From Pezicula radicicola (taxonomy: Eukaryota; Ascomycota; Leotiomycetes; Helotiales; Dermateaceae), in the NCBI GenBank assembly GCA_003008705.1, contig PDUO01000033.1, positions 189,223 through 253,222 of the forward strand: a stretch of 64,000 nucleotides of DNA. The letters run 5' to 3'. Below are positions 1-11,674 of the stretch, in pieces. Below the pieces are notes generated by a model. The model saw only the letters and a list, made by a program, of their open reading frames with translations. It was not told where the DNA came from and did not search any database. The position numbers were made by a program, and so were the translations under genes. Within the stretch, counting starts at the first letter, position 1; each line of letters starts with the position of its first letter.

Positions 1-1175
1 GAGTCGACAAAATCCTTGATTGCTGGCCGATGCCCGAGGTGCAGAAGGTAAGACTTCCTTGTATTGTCTCTATTGGTGACATACAGAAGCTAAGGGGCGA
101 AGCGCGTGGTGGCAAAGATGGAATCCCACACAGACCCAGATCGAAATGATCTTTTGACACATTTCCAGCGAATGAAAAACCCTGATGGCAGTCCTCTACG
201 TCCTTCAGATGTTCTCGGCGAATCTGTGAACGTTGTGGTTGCCGGTGCTGACACAACGGTAAATTTGCTCCGATCCTTGATGAGCTCCCCGAACAAGATG
301 TTGATGGCTGACGCCAACAAAAGGCAATTTCGATTCGCGCAATTATTCGTTTCGTCGCTAGTAGTCCCCGTGTCTATAAAAAATTACAGGAAGAAATCGA
401 TACAGCAAGTTATGCCGGCAAGTTATCGCCAGTGGTCAGGTTTGAAGAAGGGCAAGGACTGCCGTATTTTCAAGCTTGCGTGAAAGAGGCTCTCAGGCTA
501 TTTCCTGCAGGTATACATACAGCTCTATCTGGGCTTGATCTTCCCGATGAGTGATGGAGCTAATGAGAATGTAGTTGGTTACCAACTACCTCGAGTTGCT
601 CCAGAAGCCACTTATATTGATGAAGTGTATATTCCCGGTGGAGTTAGTCCAACTAATGCTTCTCAAGCCCTCACTTTGACTACTAACGCGGATATTAGAC
701 AACGGTGGGCATCAATGCTTGGAGCCTTCACCGCAACAAAGAGATCTATGGAGAAGACGCAAAAGAGTTTCGTCCTGAACGGTGGCTGGAAAAAGATGAC
801 CCTGAAAGACTCAAATTGATGGAGCAATGTTTTGCCACTTTTGGCTTTGGAAGTCGAATCTGTATTGGTAGGAATATGGCATATATGGAGATATATAAGG
901 TATTACGTTTCCTTTTGCTTCCTTCACAATCTGCTAGAGGTGATTTAGAATGAACAATATCCACTTATGGCAAAACTAATGCCTTTTTATAGTTGGTTCC
1001 AACATTGTTCAGAGACTTCAATATCGATATCTGCAACATCGAAGATCCTTGGGAGCTCACGTGCGCGTGGTTCGTCTACCAATCCCGTTTTGCTGTACGA
1101 ATGCACAAGAGACCTATGGGTTTATCTCGTCCTGGAATTCAAGCAGAGAATGTTGACTCCCATGAGACTCTCTGA
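1..1175 (+). CDS. Cytochrome P450, C-terminal ~300 residues (5' end outside window)
   Basis: Heme-thiolate monooxygenase, probably ER-anchored by an N-terminus not in the window. The reading frame looks broken until five introns are removed: 48-94, 259-323, 511-574, 643-698 and 900-992, all GT-AG and one with a perfect CTAAC branch site. The spliced product carries the I-helix AGADTT (oxygen activation), the K-helix ExxR in KEALRLFPA, the PERW motif in FRPERWLE, and the cysteine-ligand loop FGFGSRICIG. It ends with a normal P450 tail at the TGA at 1173-1175, so it looks intact. Overall resemblance is to fungal pisatin-demethylase-like P450s (recognised by eye); the substrate is unknown. It heads a same-strand run with the EthD and ADH genes. 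Confidence 0.85.
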
Positions 1176-2515
1176 ACTCTCTGAGGCACATCATGGTGAA
1201 CTGCTTAAAAAATTCCTCTACAAAGCTTTGATGTGGCGTCGTTTCCATTGCAAACACAATTACTCAGTCTAGTTAAAATAACAATGAAAATTAGAGCCTT
1301 TAGAGCTCCCAATGGTTCTGGACTTTCTATCAGATTTGTCCTGGCTCTGCAGGTTCGCTGTGTGCAATTCTCAACTGACATGGTCCTACAAAAGGCCATC
1401 ATTTTTAGCATCGTGAAGTCAAGTTGAGTTAAGCAAAATGTCAAAGTGAATTCGAGCAGAATTCACTTGCCTTGTTCTGTCGCTATAGGCTCGTTTTCAC
1501 ACTAGTTCAGGCTTTATTTGAATCATCACTCAAGCTTCGCTCGTTTCATGGCTGAAACAGGCTGTTCCTACTTGTTTTACACTCATTTTTGCTCCAATTC
1601 TAGTGCCTTCCATAGCACTCAATTAATATATATATTCAGCTCATATTCCATAAGAAAATGGGCAATCAGAATGCAACCAATTGCTAATACCACACATTTT
1701 GATCAACAACTCCGAAGTCGCGCTGTTAAATTTGACTCGAACGACTTCCATAATGCGATGGACTATCATGCACACAATTCTGGATGTAAAGGAGGGAATA
1801 CAAAACACGTACGTCCCCGGACCGATTCCGTCCTCTGCCATGAGCTTGCAGGCGAGTTTCTCGGACTCGAACACATCTGTCCGAACATCGACTCTGAGGC
1901 ATCGTCTAATTAAATAGTCTTCGGCTCTGTTCTTCCATGACTTCCAAGATGAAATAGAAAGACAGAACGATTTGCGTCTACCACGTATAAGTTGGCATAC
2001 ATAACACAGGCAACAGCGGGTTCTTTACCGAGGTGGTTGGTCCTATTCGCCACCCACTTGTCTAAACCGAAACCTAAAGCAGACATCCCGGGAGACCGAA
2101 ATTATTCGGCCTAAGTCTTTTCGGGCGAAACTCAGCCTCTGCGCGTTACCAGTAAGCTGAACCCCAGGAGGCGCTCAATTAATTTGCCTTTGGAATCCCA
2201 GCTCTCCCATCCCATCCATAATACCAATCATCTTATCCTATGACTCGAAAAAAAAAAGCATCATAGCTAGTAGACCCCGTTAGGGTTATTCTCGCTCTAT
2301 CAGGCGAGAAATTCGGGATCACATGCCACATCCCCTCCTAATTGTACTGTATATATAGCACCATTCAGACCCACTTTACTCTGTAATCGAGTCGACTTTT
2401 ATAATTGACATACTCGTACAGGTTTCTTTGGCAATTACAATTCAGTGTTCTTTTGTGCATATATACTTGTTTAAATCCACGACTTGCAAGCAAACGCAGC
2501 TTTCACACTATCAAA
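1176..2515. other. Intergenic, P450 to EthD gene
   Basis: About 1.3 kb with no convincing gene. Short open frames near 1518-1917 exist on both strands but show no family motif and no splice support. The last 200 bp contain a TATA-like tract (tatatata near 2350) and act presumably as promoter of the EthD gene. Confidence 0.5.
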
Positions 2516-2947
2516 ATGCCAGGCATTGCAACAATCTTCTACCCCGCCAAGGCCAAGTTTGATCTGGATTATTACGTGGACCACCATATGCCTATGGTCT
2601 TGAAAAAGTGGTCGGACGTCGGGTTGGCCAGTTATGTCATAAATAAGATGGACCCGGCTGGAGGATATTCCATGTACGCAGAATTCGAACCCTATGCCCA
2701 AGGCTATTCAAGGAAAGCACTAACAGTTTACAATTTCCAAAGACAAACTATTTTGTTCTGGGATGATATCAGTTCCTTCCGGAAGGCGCTCGGCACTCCC
2801 TCTAAGGATGAGCTCATGGTTGATGTTCCAAATTTTAGCAGTGAGGATCCTGTGATCCTGTTTGGTACGCAGGTTGGCAATTCGCAGGGAGGTAGGCTAA
2901 AATCATTTTCTCTTAGGGATGCTAGATTGGGTGAGGATCAAGACTAA
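2516..2947 (+). CDS. EthD-domain protein
   Basis: Small dimeric alpha+beta-barrel (EthD/ferredoxin-like) protein. Members act as small monooxygenases, dehydratases or decarboxylases in aromatic and polyketide pathways, or as accessory factors. The ATG at 2516 (context tcaaaATG) was chosen because family similarity starts at once with an ATIFYP strand, then FDLDYYVDHHMPMV with the conserved His, and ends with a VPNF...GTQVGNS strand. A 69-bp intron at 2674-2742 (donor GTACGC, CTAAC branch, AAAG acceptor) keeps the frame, so the unspliced ORF misleadingly stays open. Removing it restores the usual GYS-IQTILFWDD core. The spliced length is 120 aa, about 20 more than typical because of a C-terminal tail. 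Confidence 0.8.
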   Translation: MPGIATIFYPAKAKFDLDYYVDHHMPMVLKKWSDVGLASYVINKMDPAGGYSMYAEFEPYAQGYSRKALTVYNFQRQTILFWDDISSFRKALGTPSKDELMVDVPNFSSEDPVILFGTQVGNSQGGRLKSFSLRDARLGEDQD

Positions 2948-3916
2948 ACGCAAATGATGTGCGGATGTTAAAGTCGTAGTGTCTCGTAAAGATAAAAAAT
3001 TAATTCTAGTTAATACATTGCTAGTAAAGATGGTGTCTCTGTAACATTGCTTTGTCCAGCCGAGATTCAAAATAGCACAACCTATAATAAGCCTGATCTT
3101 GTAAAGGAGTACTTTGCTTCGAATTGCGCATTCTATTCTGTAAACAACTATAAACAGTCTTAAAGATATTAATTTTTACGGTGTATTTGCCTCTCATGTA
3201 GCGTTTAATTGTAACAGATGTCGCCGGAGCAAATGCTCTGTTCTTGCTACTGTTCTTAAAGTTGCACCTTGAGGATAAGATTGCAAACGTCCGCAATCTA
3301 AGATCCTTCGGCGGCTTCTATCATCATTTAATTTTTGCCTGGAATCTCTTCTTTAGTATCTGAACCAATTCCTGTATGCGAGTCAAGACCGAGTTGAGAG
3401 AGCTGGAAGCGACGGCCGAAGTCGGCCATCGACCTGGTATTAGTAAAGTAGCCAAGAGCTTCTATTATGGAGGGGACATGGACTTTATAAAGCAATAGAA
3501 CTTTGAATCATCTCGTATCAAGGTGCAATTGCTTCTACAGAACGCAATATTCCAAGGTTGTCCATCCTCGTGCGACGATAATTCCTTGGCGGTATAGGTG
3601 AATGAACCTTAAACTGTCTTTTGCTTCAAGGGCTTTTGGCCAATAAATTTGTATGATTCGTGCCATGCTGAAAAGCATGGTAAGGTCTTAGCTACCAAGG
3701 GAGGCTGTGTACAACCATTTACTAACCATTATTGCTTCTCATCCTTCGGGCAATTAGACTTTCAATTTCTAAGCCTTGATGAGTGACGAGTGCATCATCA
3801 TACGCCCTTCCAGCTTAGCAATAGTATAAGTATAGTGATAGTACCTGCGCCATACAGCCAGGACAGCAACCAACATAAAGCATATTCGGAGCTTGCAGAA
3901 TATCAACTCTTCTATC
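2948..3916. other. Intergenic, EthD to ADH
   Basis: About 970 bp without supported coding sequence. It would contain the 3' UTR of the EthD gene and the promoter of the alcohol dehydrogenase. Confidence 0.5.
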
Positions 3917-5150
3917 ATGGCTGGCAACGCAACGCTTCAAGTACTCAATCAAACCATGCGGGCCGTCCTCTGGTCCGGCATCCCTTTCAACTTGACTGTT
4001 GTAGATGTACCAATTCCAACTCTCCAAACCCCAACCGATGCGCGAATTCGTATGACAGCCGCAGGCATTTGTGGTGGGGATCTGCATACGTATCATGGAT
4101 CCTTCGGAAGTACGACTCCGCCCTGGGTATTAGGCCACGAGGGAGTGGGCATCATTGAGTCTATCGGCAGCGCAGTTCAAAGCCTTCAAGTTGGTGACCA
4201 TGTAGTTATCCCAGATATTTTCAACATCGGAGAAATCAATATGGGGCTTTCTGAACCCGAGGCAAGCCTAGGAAGAAGTCTTGGACTAGGACTCGACTAC
4301 GGTGACAACAATGGATGCCAGTGTAAGTCTACGTTTCCTGCAGCAAACTTTTGAGAAGACTTACTAACAGTCCTGGTGTATAGCTGAGTATGTTGTAGTG
4401 CCCTTCGCAGACTATAGCGTCTGGAAGATTCCAGAAGCTGACGCTGGAAATACTACCAAGGACCTCGACTATCTTATGACTGCCGATATGTTTTCGACCG
4501 GTTGGACAGCTCTTGACTATTCTGGGTTTGAAGCCGGCGACACTGTCGCAGTTTTTGGCGCGGGACCCGTTGGTTTGCTTGCTGCTTATTCAGCTATCCT
4601 TCGAGGTGCTTCAAGAGTGTATGTCGTCGATTACATTCCACACCGTTTGCAAATAGCCGAGTCTATTGGGGCCATCTCTATCAGCTTGAACGGGACGGAT
4701 GAGGGACCAGTAGAGCAAATTCTACGCCTCGAGCCTAACGGCGTAACCAGGAGTATTGACTGTGTCGGATATGAAGCTGTGAATCGCAACCTCGAAACAC
4801 AGTCAGACCGTGTTATTCTAGATATGATCGCTGTCACTACTGAACGCGGCGGTCTCGGTGTGGTTGGGCTTTATAACTCACCTGATGCTACTGCAGGCAC
4901 TCCTCTTGGCGATACTGTACCGCGAAACATGACGTTTCCGATAGCTGACTTTTTCCAAAAAGGCCTGTCAATGCGATCTGGTGCTGTAGACGCCAAGCTT
5001 AACGCACCATACCTAACTCAGCTCGTCGAGAGTGGAAAAGCCCAACCAGGATTTGTTGTTAGTAGTGTGATCGATATAGAGGATGCGCCTGAATATTACG
5101 CCAGGTATAGCCAGTATCTGGAGTCAAAAATTGTCATACGATTTCCTTAG
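3917..5150 (+). CDS. Zinc-dependent medium-chain alcohol/aldehyde dehydrogenase
   Basis: NAD(P)-dependent oxidoreductase of the MDR superfamily, close to the Tdh/glutathione-independent formaldehyde dehydrogenase group. One intron (4323-4383, GTAAGT...TATAG) gives a 390-aa protein starting at the ATG at 3917. Visible features are the catalytic-zinc region GICGGDLHTYHG followed by GHEGVG, and the Rossmann nucleotide loop FGAGPVGLLAA. The usual four-cysteine structural-zinc lobe is not obvious; the segment after VIPDIFNIG is short and ends in GCQ at the splice junction. In this neighbourhood it could interconvert an aromatic aldehyde and alcohol, for example the product of the cleavage oxygenase (inference). 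Confidence 0.85.
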
Positions 5151-6079
5151 AAAACTACACTTTAGTGGTCACATATTTCAAGAAGCATGGTTCAAAGATT
5201 TTGGGCTGTTGCTGTCTATAGGCAAGCATGAATGGGATAGTTTAGTGGGTAGTAGAACCGGAAGCATATATTAAAGGGTAGTAAATTTTCTACACATTTA
5301 TAGGGGATAAATGGGAAATTTAATTGTCAATTTTAGTTCTGATTTGTTAAGAATAATACGATGAATGAAAGATTGTTACTGCGAACTACCAAGTCACAGA
5401 CTTATTCTAAATGACCGAGCAAGCAGTCGAGTGTTCAGACTCAGGCGATGTAGAACCAGTGAGTCACCTAACGATCGTCTTAGATAGTAGCGAGTGTAAT
5501 CAGGAAGGGCTGAGAAGACAGTTTGTGCTGAAAAAGAAAAGATTCAGGGAGTTGTGTTAGACATAGAACAGAAAGTTAGAGGCCTTAGTGATACTTAAAC
5601 TCTTCTTACACTAGTTTAATACGACTATTAATAAAGATAGAGTATAAATAGCTACTAACCTTACACTTGTTTACTTATCTATTATCTTTATATTTTATAA
5701 AGCTTTTAGTATAATTTAATTAATATATCTTCTTTTATTAATATATTATTATAATTAAAAAGATTTATACTTTCTCTTAGATTCTAAATACTTAGAAAAC
5801 CTTTACAGTAATATATTAAGCTCCTAAAATATATACAATAATAGTTAAATACTTAAATTATAAAGCTCTAAACAAGTAGTATAGTATTAGTATTAATACT
5901 TAAACTGCTAGGATAAGTAAATATAGTATACAAAAATTAAAACAATAGTTTAGTATATATAGTAGTAAAAGATTTTATTCTCTTATTCCTCTATACCTCG
6001 TATCCCACTAAATCCGACTGTTAGGACACTTATGCCTTAACAACTTCGCCCTCAGATATGGTTCACGTTTAATCCAACA
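5151..6079. repeat. AT-rich, RIP-like tract between convergent genes
   Basis: The part from about 5590 to 5990 is extremely AT-rich with very frequent TA dinucleotides and no coding potential, typical of a RIP-mutated repeat in filamentous ascomycetes. It separates the ADH 3' end from the 3' end of the decarboxylase gene on the other strand. Confidence 0.6.
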
Positions 6080-7242
6080 TTATAGACCCAAAGGCAATTT
6101 CAAAAGACGGATTGCATTCTCCCTGGCGATAGCATGTTTCTGATCTTCTGGTAGATCCACTGATTTCCACCATTCTTGAGCTTCGGATATATTATCGTAC
6201 GGTGTATCTTGAATCTATTAGCCCATGGCTCAGATCTGTAGGAATATCAAAGCCATACCAATAGAGTAAAGACATCTCTCAATTCCGATCTCTTCAATGC
6301 AGAACTTTAGCCCCTTTGGTGGAAAAGTTTCCCGACGTGGTAATGTAGATGTTTTTGCGGAAATAGTACATATAATCGTGGATCGAAGGCCGAGATTCCC
6401 TCCTCTCCATTTTGTTGTACCAGTGAGATGCTCGCCATAGGTTAAATGGAATACTTGCTTATGGTTAGCCAACTACATTGAAATTGGGCAGACATACTTC
6501 TCTCCTAAATGGCCAGCAATAATCTTGAGCTTAGGAAATCGGTCTAACACGCCTGAAGCTATTTAGCATAGAATTAAGGTGAATATCGGATTGTATGCCT
6601 ACCCGAGGAACAAATTGCGTAAATATGCAAGGACAAATCAAGATGGAATTGGACGCCAGTACCTATAAGATGTTTCCTAGTGCCCCAGATGTCCTCGACA
6701 TCCCGAGATGTTGGAAAACGCGGATGGAGGTAGATAGGTACGTCAAGCTTTTCAACAACACTCCAAAATGGATCATAATCGGGTGTATCGTAGTAGATCT
6801 TCCGTTCATTCCCTTCGGTTCCTGCAGCTTGATAGTCATTGATCATGCCTCCTAGCATTCCAAGTTCTTTCACTGCTCGAGAGAGCTCTGCAGCTGCTTG
6901 CTCTGGTCGATGCATAGATAGAGTGGCAAACGCTCCGAATCGTTGTGGGTTCTTCCCTACCTCTCCCGCAAGGTAGTTGTTTACATTGGTGGCCATAGTT
7001 TCAGCGCTGCTCACATCTAGTTCGCCTTGTGGACCGGGTGCTGTAAGTGACAGTACCATGTATTCAACCCCATGAACATCCATGTCTTTCAACCTCATAT
7101 CGTGTATATCAACAAGCTTGTGGAAAAGGGTCGATTTGCTAGTGGTAGGACGAATGGAGTTAAGGATATAGGCATACTTTTCGTGAATTTGAGGATAGCG
7201 AGGATCGAGGATGGCTTCTTCAAAAGCGATTGTGCCCTTCAT
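6080..7242 (-). pseudogene. Amidohydrolase-2 decarboxylase (2,3-dihydroxybenzoate / gamma-resorcylate type), +1 frameshift
   Basis: Metal-dependent, non-oxidative decarboxylase of hydroxybenzoates (ACMSD/amidohydrolase-2 superfamily). The start MKGTIAFEEA carries the metal-binding acidic pair. Further family marks are LSLTAPGPQG, RFGAFATLSMH, PIYLHPRFPT, KIIAGHLGE and, late, the catalytic-Asp region CLYSIDTPYDN. Introns: 6559-6602, 6454-6497 and 6208-6258. After splicing all joins are in frame except in exon 3, where a run of four C (6311-6314, plus strand) puts one extra base between ITTSGNFSTK and LKFCIEEIG. Allowing for it, the protein is 340 aa, the normal length. Either a very recent pseudogene or a base-call error; nothing else is damaged. 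Confidence 0.8.
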
Positions 7243-7659
7243 GTTGGAAGTAAAACTGAGGTAAGTAAATTGGGAAGCAATTTTGGAGGATATAATGATG
7301 GGAGAGAAATTGGTCTACTTTATAAGGGTTTTTCAGCGCGATGGATATCCCGCTCATACATATTGCGGGGGCTTCGTCCGAACTCCGGGCGGAATCCGCG
7401 TCGTCAGGCATCGCATACGCAGATACCGCATTTGAACGATAATATTTGGTTTTTGTGTCTCTTCTATGATACCTGGCTCACCTCATATGCATCGCTCGCT
7501 GTTGTCAGCGACTATGTACAGAAAGCTTGTTCCACAGCAGTGAAATTCAAGGACCAGCACTCGGTCATATATTTTAGTTGAACGTAGGCAAAGTAACAAA
7601 TAAAACGTTGATTTGCGTCCTGATGTGCTTCTTGAACGATTTTGTGATGTATTAATTAT
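7243..7659. promoter_or_regulatory. Promoter region of the decarboxylase gene
   Basis: 417 bp between two minus-strand genes. It holds the GC-rich motif GGGCGGAATCC at 7387-7397, flanked by further CGG/CCG triplets (ccgggcggaatccgcg), the kind of site bound by Zn2Cys6 regulators. A near-identical motif lies in the divergent promoter at 8882-8893. Confidence 0.35.
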
Positions 7660-8718
7660 CTACACATGATTTCTCAAGAAATCTATACCTTCTTGAATGT
7701 ATTTAAACTGAGCGTCACTCGAGTCCATCCCACTGTCAAACCCATGCGACTCACCTTCCACCAACTGGATGCGTGTCTCGACACCCTGTTTGCGCAATGC
7801 TTCAGAAGCAGCAATACTAAACCAAGGCTCGATAAGATCATCTTTGGTACCGTGGATGAAGAACGTAGGCGGAAACTTCGGCGAGAACAACCTTATAGGA
7901 TCTATCCTCCCATAGTCACCATCCTTCACGACCTCTTGCAAATGAGTTCCGCGCCATAGCGAGTCGAAAAGCCAGGCATTGCGAGGTATTGACAAGTCTG
8001 GTTTTGGCATGCCTTTTGATCTTGACGAAGTTTGTGACGTAGCGCTCCGCTCGAGTGAAGTTACTGTAGTCGATATCACACCTTCCTCGTAGACTTTGTT
8101 CAAAAAAGCTTCGTCGAAGGGAGGGAGTTGGGCAAGCGCCGAAAGAGGCGAGAACCAGAAGTTATCTGTCAAATATTTCGCTCCGTAGAAGTCGATTATC
8201 GCTTTGGGCGGGTTAGAATCTCCTCCCTGTGAAGCGCAATTATCAGCAAGGTATTCTTCAAACTTCCAGCACGACTTACAAGGTATAGAGCTAAAAGTGC
8301 CCCAGCGGAATAACCAATAGTGACGATCCGCGTGGGATCCACCCTGACCTTGGTATCATCCGCCAAAGCTGCAGGCAGCTTAGTTTTGCACCAGGTGTAT
8401 ATATCTTTAGCATCTTGTAAGGGACCGTCGTAGATTGATATTCCCGGACAAAGTTGGTAGTCTGGAGCAACCACAACAAAGCCAGCCTTGGTGAGACTCT
8501 CAATCTGTGCTCTGGGAATCATGTCCTTCGAGCCGACAGTGAAGCCTCCACCGTGGAACGTAATAGCTGCACGAAATGAATAAGCAATGACAATAAACGA
8601 AGAATACGTGCGTACCAATTGGACGCGGTTTGTTGTTCTCCTCCTCTGCCCAGTGCACAGTAGTGAGAATGCTCTGTCCATCTCCAAAGACTTTGTACGT
8701 GTAGTCTTTCGATTGCAT
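7660..8718 (-). CDS. Alpha/beta-hydrolase fold esterase/lipase
   Basis: Serine hydrolase, likely a carboxyl- or aryl-esterase of the HSL-like group, cytosolic (no signal peptide). It starts MQSKDYTYKVFGDG at 8718. Introns are 8567-8615 and 8227-8279 (GTAAGT donor), giving 318 aa. After splicing the oxyanion-hole motif FHGGGF, the nucleophile elbow GYSAGA, the Asp region FFIHGTKDDLIEP and the His in GESHGF appear in the expected order and spacing, so the catalytic triad is complete. It is divergently transcribed from the carotenoid-type oxygenase across 292 bp, suggesting co-regulation, perhaps releasing a phenolic acid or alcohol from an ester. Confidence 0.85.
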
Positions 8719-9010
8719 CTTGCCGTCAGTTCCTGATCAGTTTCTGTAGTTTGTCCTAACAGAAGTGAAAGTACAAAAGCTCTAGATGGGGTTCTTAACG
8801 ACATCCGCTTTTCCCAGCACATGATTTCGAAACCCGCACGGAGATGGGCAGCCGATAGATGGGTTTGCCTCGAGCATCAATGGATTTCCGCCCTCCGAGG
8901 TGCAAGGCGGGGCAGAGGATATAATTAAAGATCGTTGCGATTCTTCTGTCACATCTCACTCAAAGGCCGTTTTTCTCACGTCGATCAATCCCAATTTACA
9001 ACGAAACACC
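8719..9010. promoter_or_regulatory. Bidirectional promoter, esterase / cleavage oxygenase
   Basis: 292 bp between divergent start codons. Contains ggatttccgccc at 8882-8893, whose complement GGGCGGAAATCC matches the motif GGGCGGAATCC in the decarboxylase promoter except for one base. Candidate binding site of a pathway-specific Zn2Cys6 factor (inference). Confidence 0.4.
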
Positions 9011-10859
9011 ATGGCCAACATTGTCGAGTGTGAGAGCAAGCTCACCTTTCAGCCAGAAACCAATTATCCGACGAACGGATTTTTCGAGGGCCCTGAAAAG
9101 CCATGTCGCTTCGAGGCAGAGGTGTACAATTGCGTCGTTCGAGGCACTATCCCAAAACAGATCGACGGAACTTACTACAGGTGCATGCCAGACCCCCAGT
9201 GGGCACCCCTTTATGAGGGTGATGTGTTTATCAATGGAGACGGATGCATTCACGCCGTTCGTATTAAGGATGGCCACGCCGACTTTAAGCAAAAGTTTGT
9301 GCGGACTGAGAAGTTTGTTGTCGAGCGTGCGGCTCGCCAGTCGATTTATGGCAAATATCGGAATCGGTACACCGACGATCCTCGTGTCAAGCATAGTGTC
9401 CACTCGACAGCCAATACGCATATAATCTACTTTGAAAACCAACTTTTAGCCCTTAAAGAAGATTCTCGTCCTTATGCTATGGATCCTGACACTCTCGAGA
9501 CCAAGGGTATGACAGCCTATCTAGCCAACTTCTAACCCGAGCTAATTAAATTTTGCAGGCCTCTACGACTTCCATGGTCAGTATGGAGCCCCAACACATA
9601 CGGCCCATCCCAAAATTGATCCTCACAATGGCGAATTGATTACAATGGGTTATGAAGCCAAGGGTGACTCCACTACTGATGTTGTGTACTACCTCTTTGA
9701 CAAAGACGGGAAGAAGATTGAGGAATGCTGGTTTAATGCCCCTTACGTAGGCATGATGCACGATATGGCTGCTACTGACAAATGGATTGTATTCATCCTG
9801 CCGCCACTAGCAGCCGTTCCATTGGAGATGATGGAAAAAGGTCATAAACATTTTGCTTGGGATGAAACTAAACCCTTAATGTTTGGCATCCTTCCGCGAC
9901 GAAATCCTAGACCGGAAGATGTGAAATGGTTTCATTACGACAACGCATTCTACGGTCATTCTGGGAATGCATTTGACGGCGACGATGGTTGCGTATACCT
10001 CGATGCACCGCTAACCTACTCGAATAAGGTAAGCATTGTGCTTGTCCCTTCCCTTCTTCCTCTGATACTCTTCTCTTCTCTTTGGTTCTTTGGAGGAATT
10101 CTGTACTGACCACTGAATACAGTTTTGGTTCTTTCCGCCAATTGGACAGGACATGGCTGTCGCGCCCAGCTCGAAGCCACCTGTTGGGAAGGTCGCAAGT
10201 CACTATGTCCGCTGGCGGTTCGACCCCAACGCTGCAGATGGCCGGGTAGAGCCGCAAGAGCTTGTTAATATTGATGGAGAAATGCCCAAGGTTGACGACC
10301 GTTACGCCACAAAGCCATACAAAAATCTCTTCCTTAGTGTAGCCGATCCAAGTGGGAAGAATGCGCCGGTTGGTGGAACTTACAACGCAATCGCAAGGTG
10401 CGATATTGATACTGGCAAGTATATTTACTGGTCCGCTGGCAACGACACTGCCCTCCACGAAGTGGCCTTTGTTCCCCGAACTCCCGATGGTATGTATAAA
10501 CCTTTGATTTCTGATGCACTTTAAATTTTCGTGGCGGAGACTGAGGCTGACACTGACAATAAACAGCACCTGAGGGGGACGGTTTCGTACTTTCTGTTGC
10601 CAATAGATGCGATACCATGCTGTCAAGTATCCTTATTCTCGATTCGGCTGATATAGCTGCTGGGCCAGTTGCCATTATTGAGCTACCCTTCCGACTGCAT
10701 AACGGCATTCACGGTAGTTGGGTACCAGCAGCGGCCTTCGCTGAAAGGAAAGACTTGTGTGATATGCATGGTGGAACGGAGGAAGTACGTGCAGAATTTG
10801 AGAATACCACTGTTCGGTTACCTGGGGTCGCCATCAAACCAAACGGCGTTCATAACTGA
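9011..10859 (+). CDS. Carotenoid-oxygenase-family dioxygenase (stilbene/lignostilbene cleavage type)
   Basis: Non-heme Fe(II) dioxygenase of the RPE65/CCD family, which splits C=C double bonds to two aldehydes; fungal members include carotenoid and resveratrol-cleaving enzymes. ATG at 9011 (context caccATGG). Introns 9507-9558, 10029-10122 and 10490-10566 give 541 aa. All four iron-binding histidines are recognisable: THTAHPKIDP, MMHDMAATDKW, YGHSGNAF or its neighbour, and the C-terminal NGIHGSW. The N-terminal RGTIPKQIDGTYYR is the family's entry strand. No signal peptide. Neighbouring phenol-decarboxylase, dehydrogenase and P450 genes favour an aromatic stilbene-like substrate over a carotenoid, but the sequence alone does not decide this. 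Confidence 0.85.
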
Positions 10860-11674
10860 ACAACTTTGTACCGAAATGTATTGACTGTCTCACGATCTAG
10901 TAGATAAACACTGTAGCCCTATTTCAGATGAGCATTTGATGTACTGAAATATTGCAACTAGCATTTCATTTGAGTGGTCACCATCTCAACCCATAACCTG
11001 CAATGATGGAATGTGAGACAATAATTTGGCGAGGAACATAAAAGTCTTTAAACTAAATAATCAAGGATGTGGCATTTGGAAGCATGCCCCGAGTTGGTGG
11101 GACCGGCAACAATGTTCGGCAGTGTACTCCTCCGTCCTACAGGAATGCTACATCAATAGCGGGGCTAGTGGATTAACAACTGTACAGAGCTATCTAAGTC
11201 ATCACACTTGAATAAGCGAGCTCATTTTGGCACGTCTAATTGGTCAGTTTTGAATATGAGCCAATAGTAGTAGTAGTAGACTTGCTGCTGGTTGAGTGGA
11301 ACCCCCCTATAAAATGAGGGAGGCTAGAGGCTTGGACCATTAGCGGGGTAAGTAACGTCCATCCCTATACAGAAAATCGTTATTAGCCTTGTGGCTGCTA
11401 TAAATAATATATACGCTGTAATTTCATTTATGAACTTTAGGCATAAAGGCCAATGGTGGCTGGAGGCTGGAGGTACTCTGGTTGCCTGCTGCGCCACATC
11501 CCGCTTAGTAATGACTTCAGTACCTGGCGTAGTTACCTAGTTCAGGAGGCACGCAACAACATCCGATTTTCCCACTGTGTTCCTGTCGACAGCGTACTAC
11601 AACAAAGAGCCACCGCCACCTGATCGCTACAAGCCTCCTCCTTCCAGGAACCACAACCTGCAAAAATTCCAAAG
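10860..11674. other. Intergenic, oxygenase to truncated transporter
   Basis: About 815 bp with no supported gene; contains a short TAG triplet run near 11268 and the 5' UTR/promoter of the transporter relic. Confidence 0.5.

Noticed and set aside
106..1175. P450 at the left edge as a multi-frameshift pseudogene
   Set aside because: All apparent frame changes coincide with good GT-AG introns; the spliced product is continuous with every P450 motif.
2405..2515. N-terminal extension of the EthD protein
   Set aside because: The 37 extra codons are leader-like, lack family similarity and precede a better ATG at 2516.
6595..7581. Plus-strand frames over the decarboxylase
   Set aside because: They are antisense shadows of conserved coding sequence.
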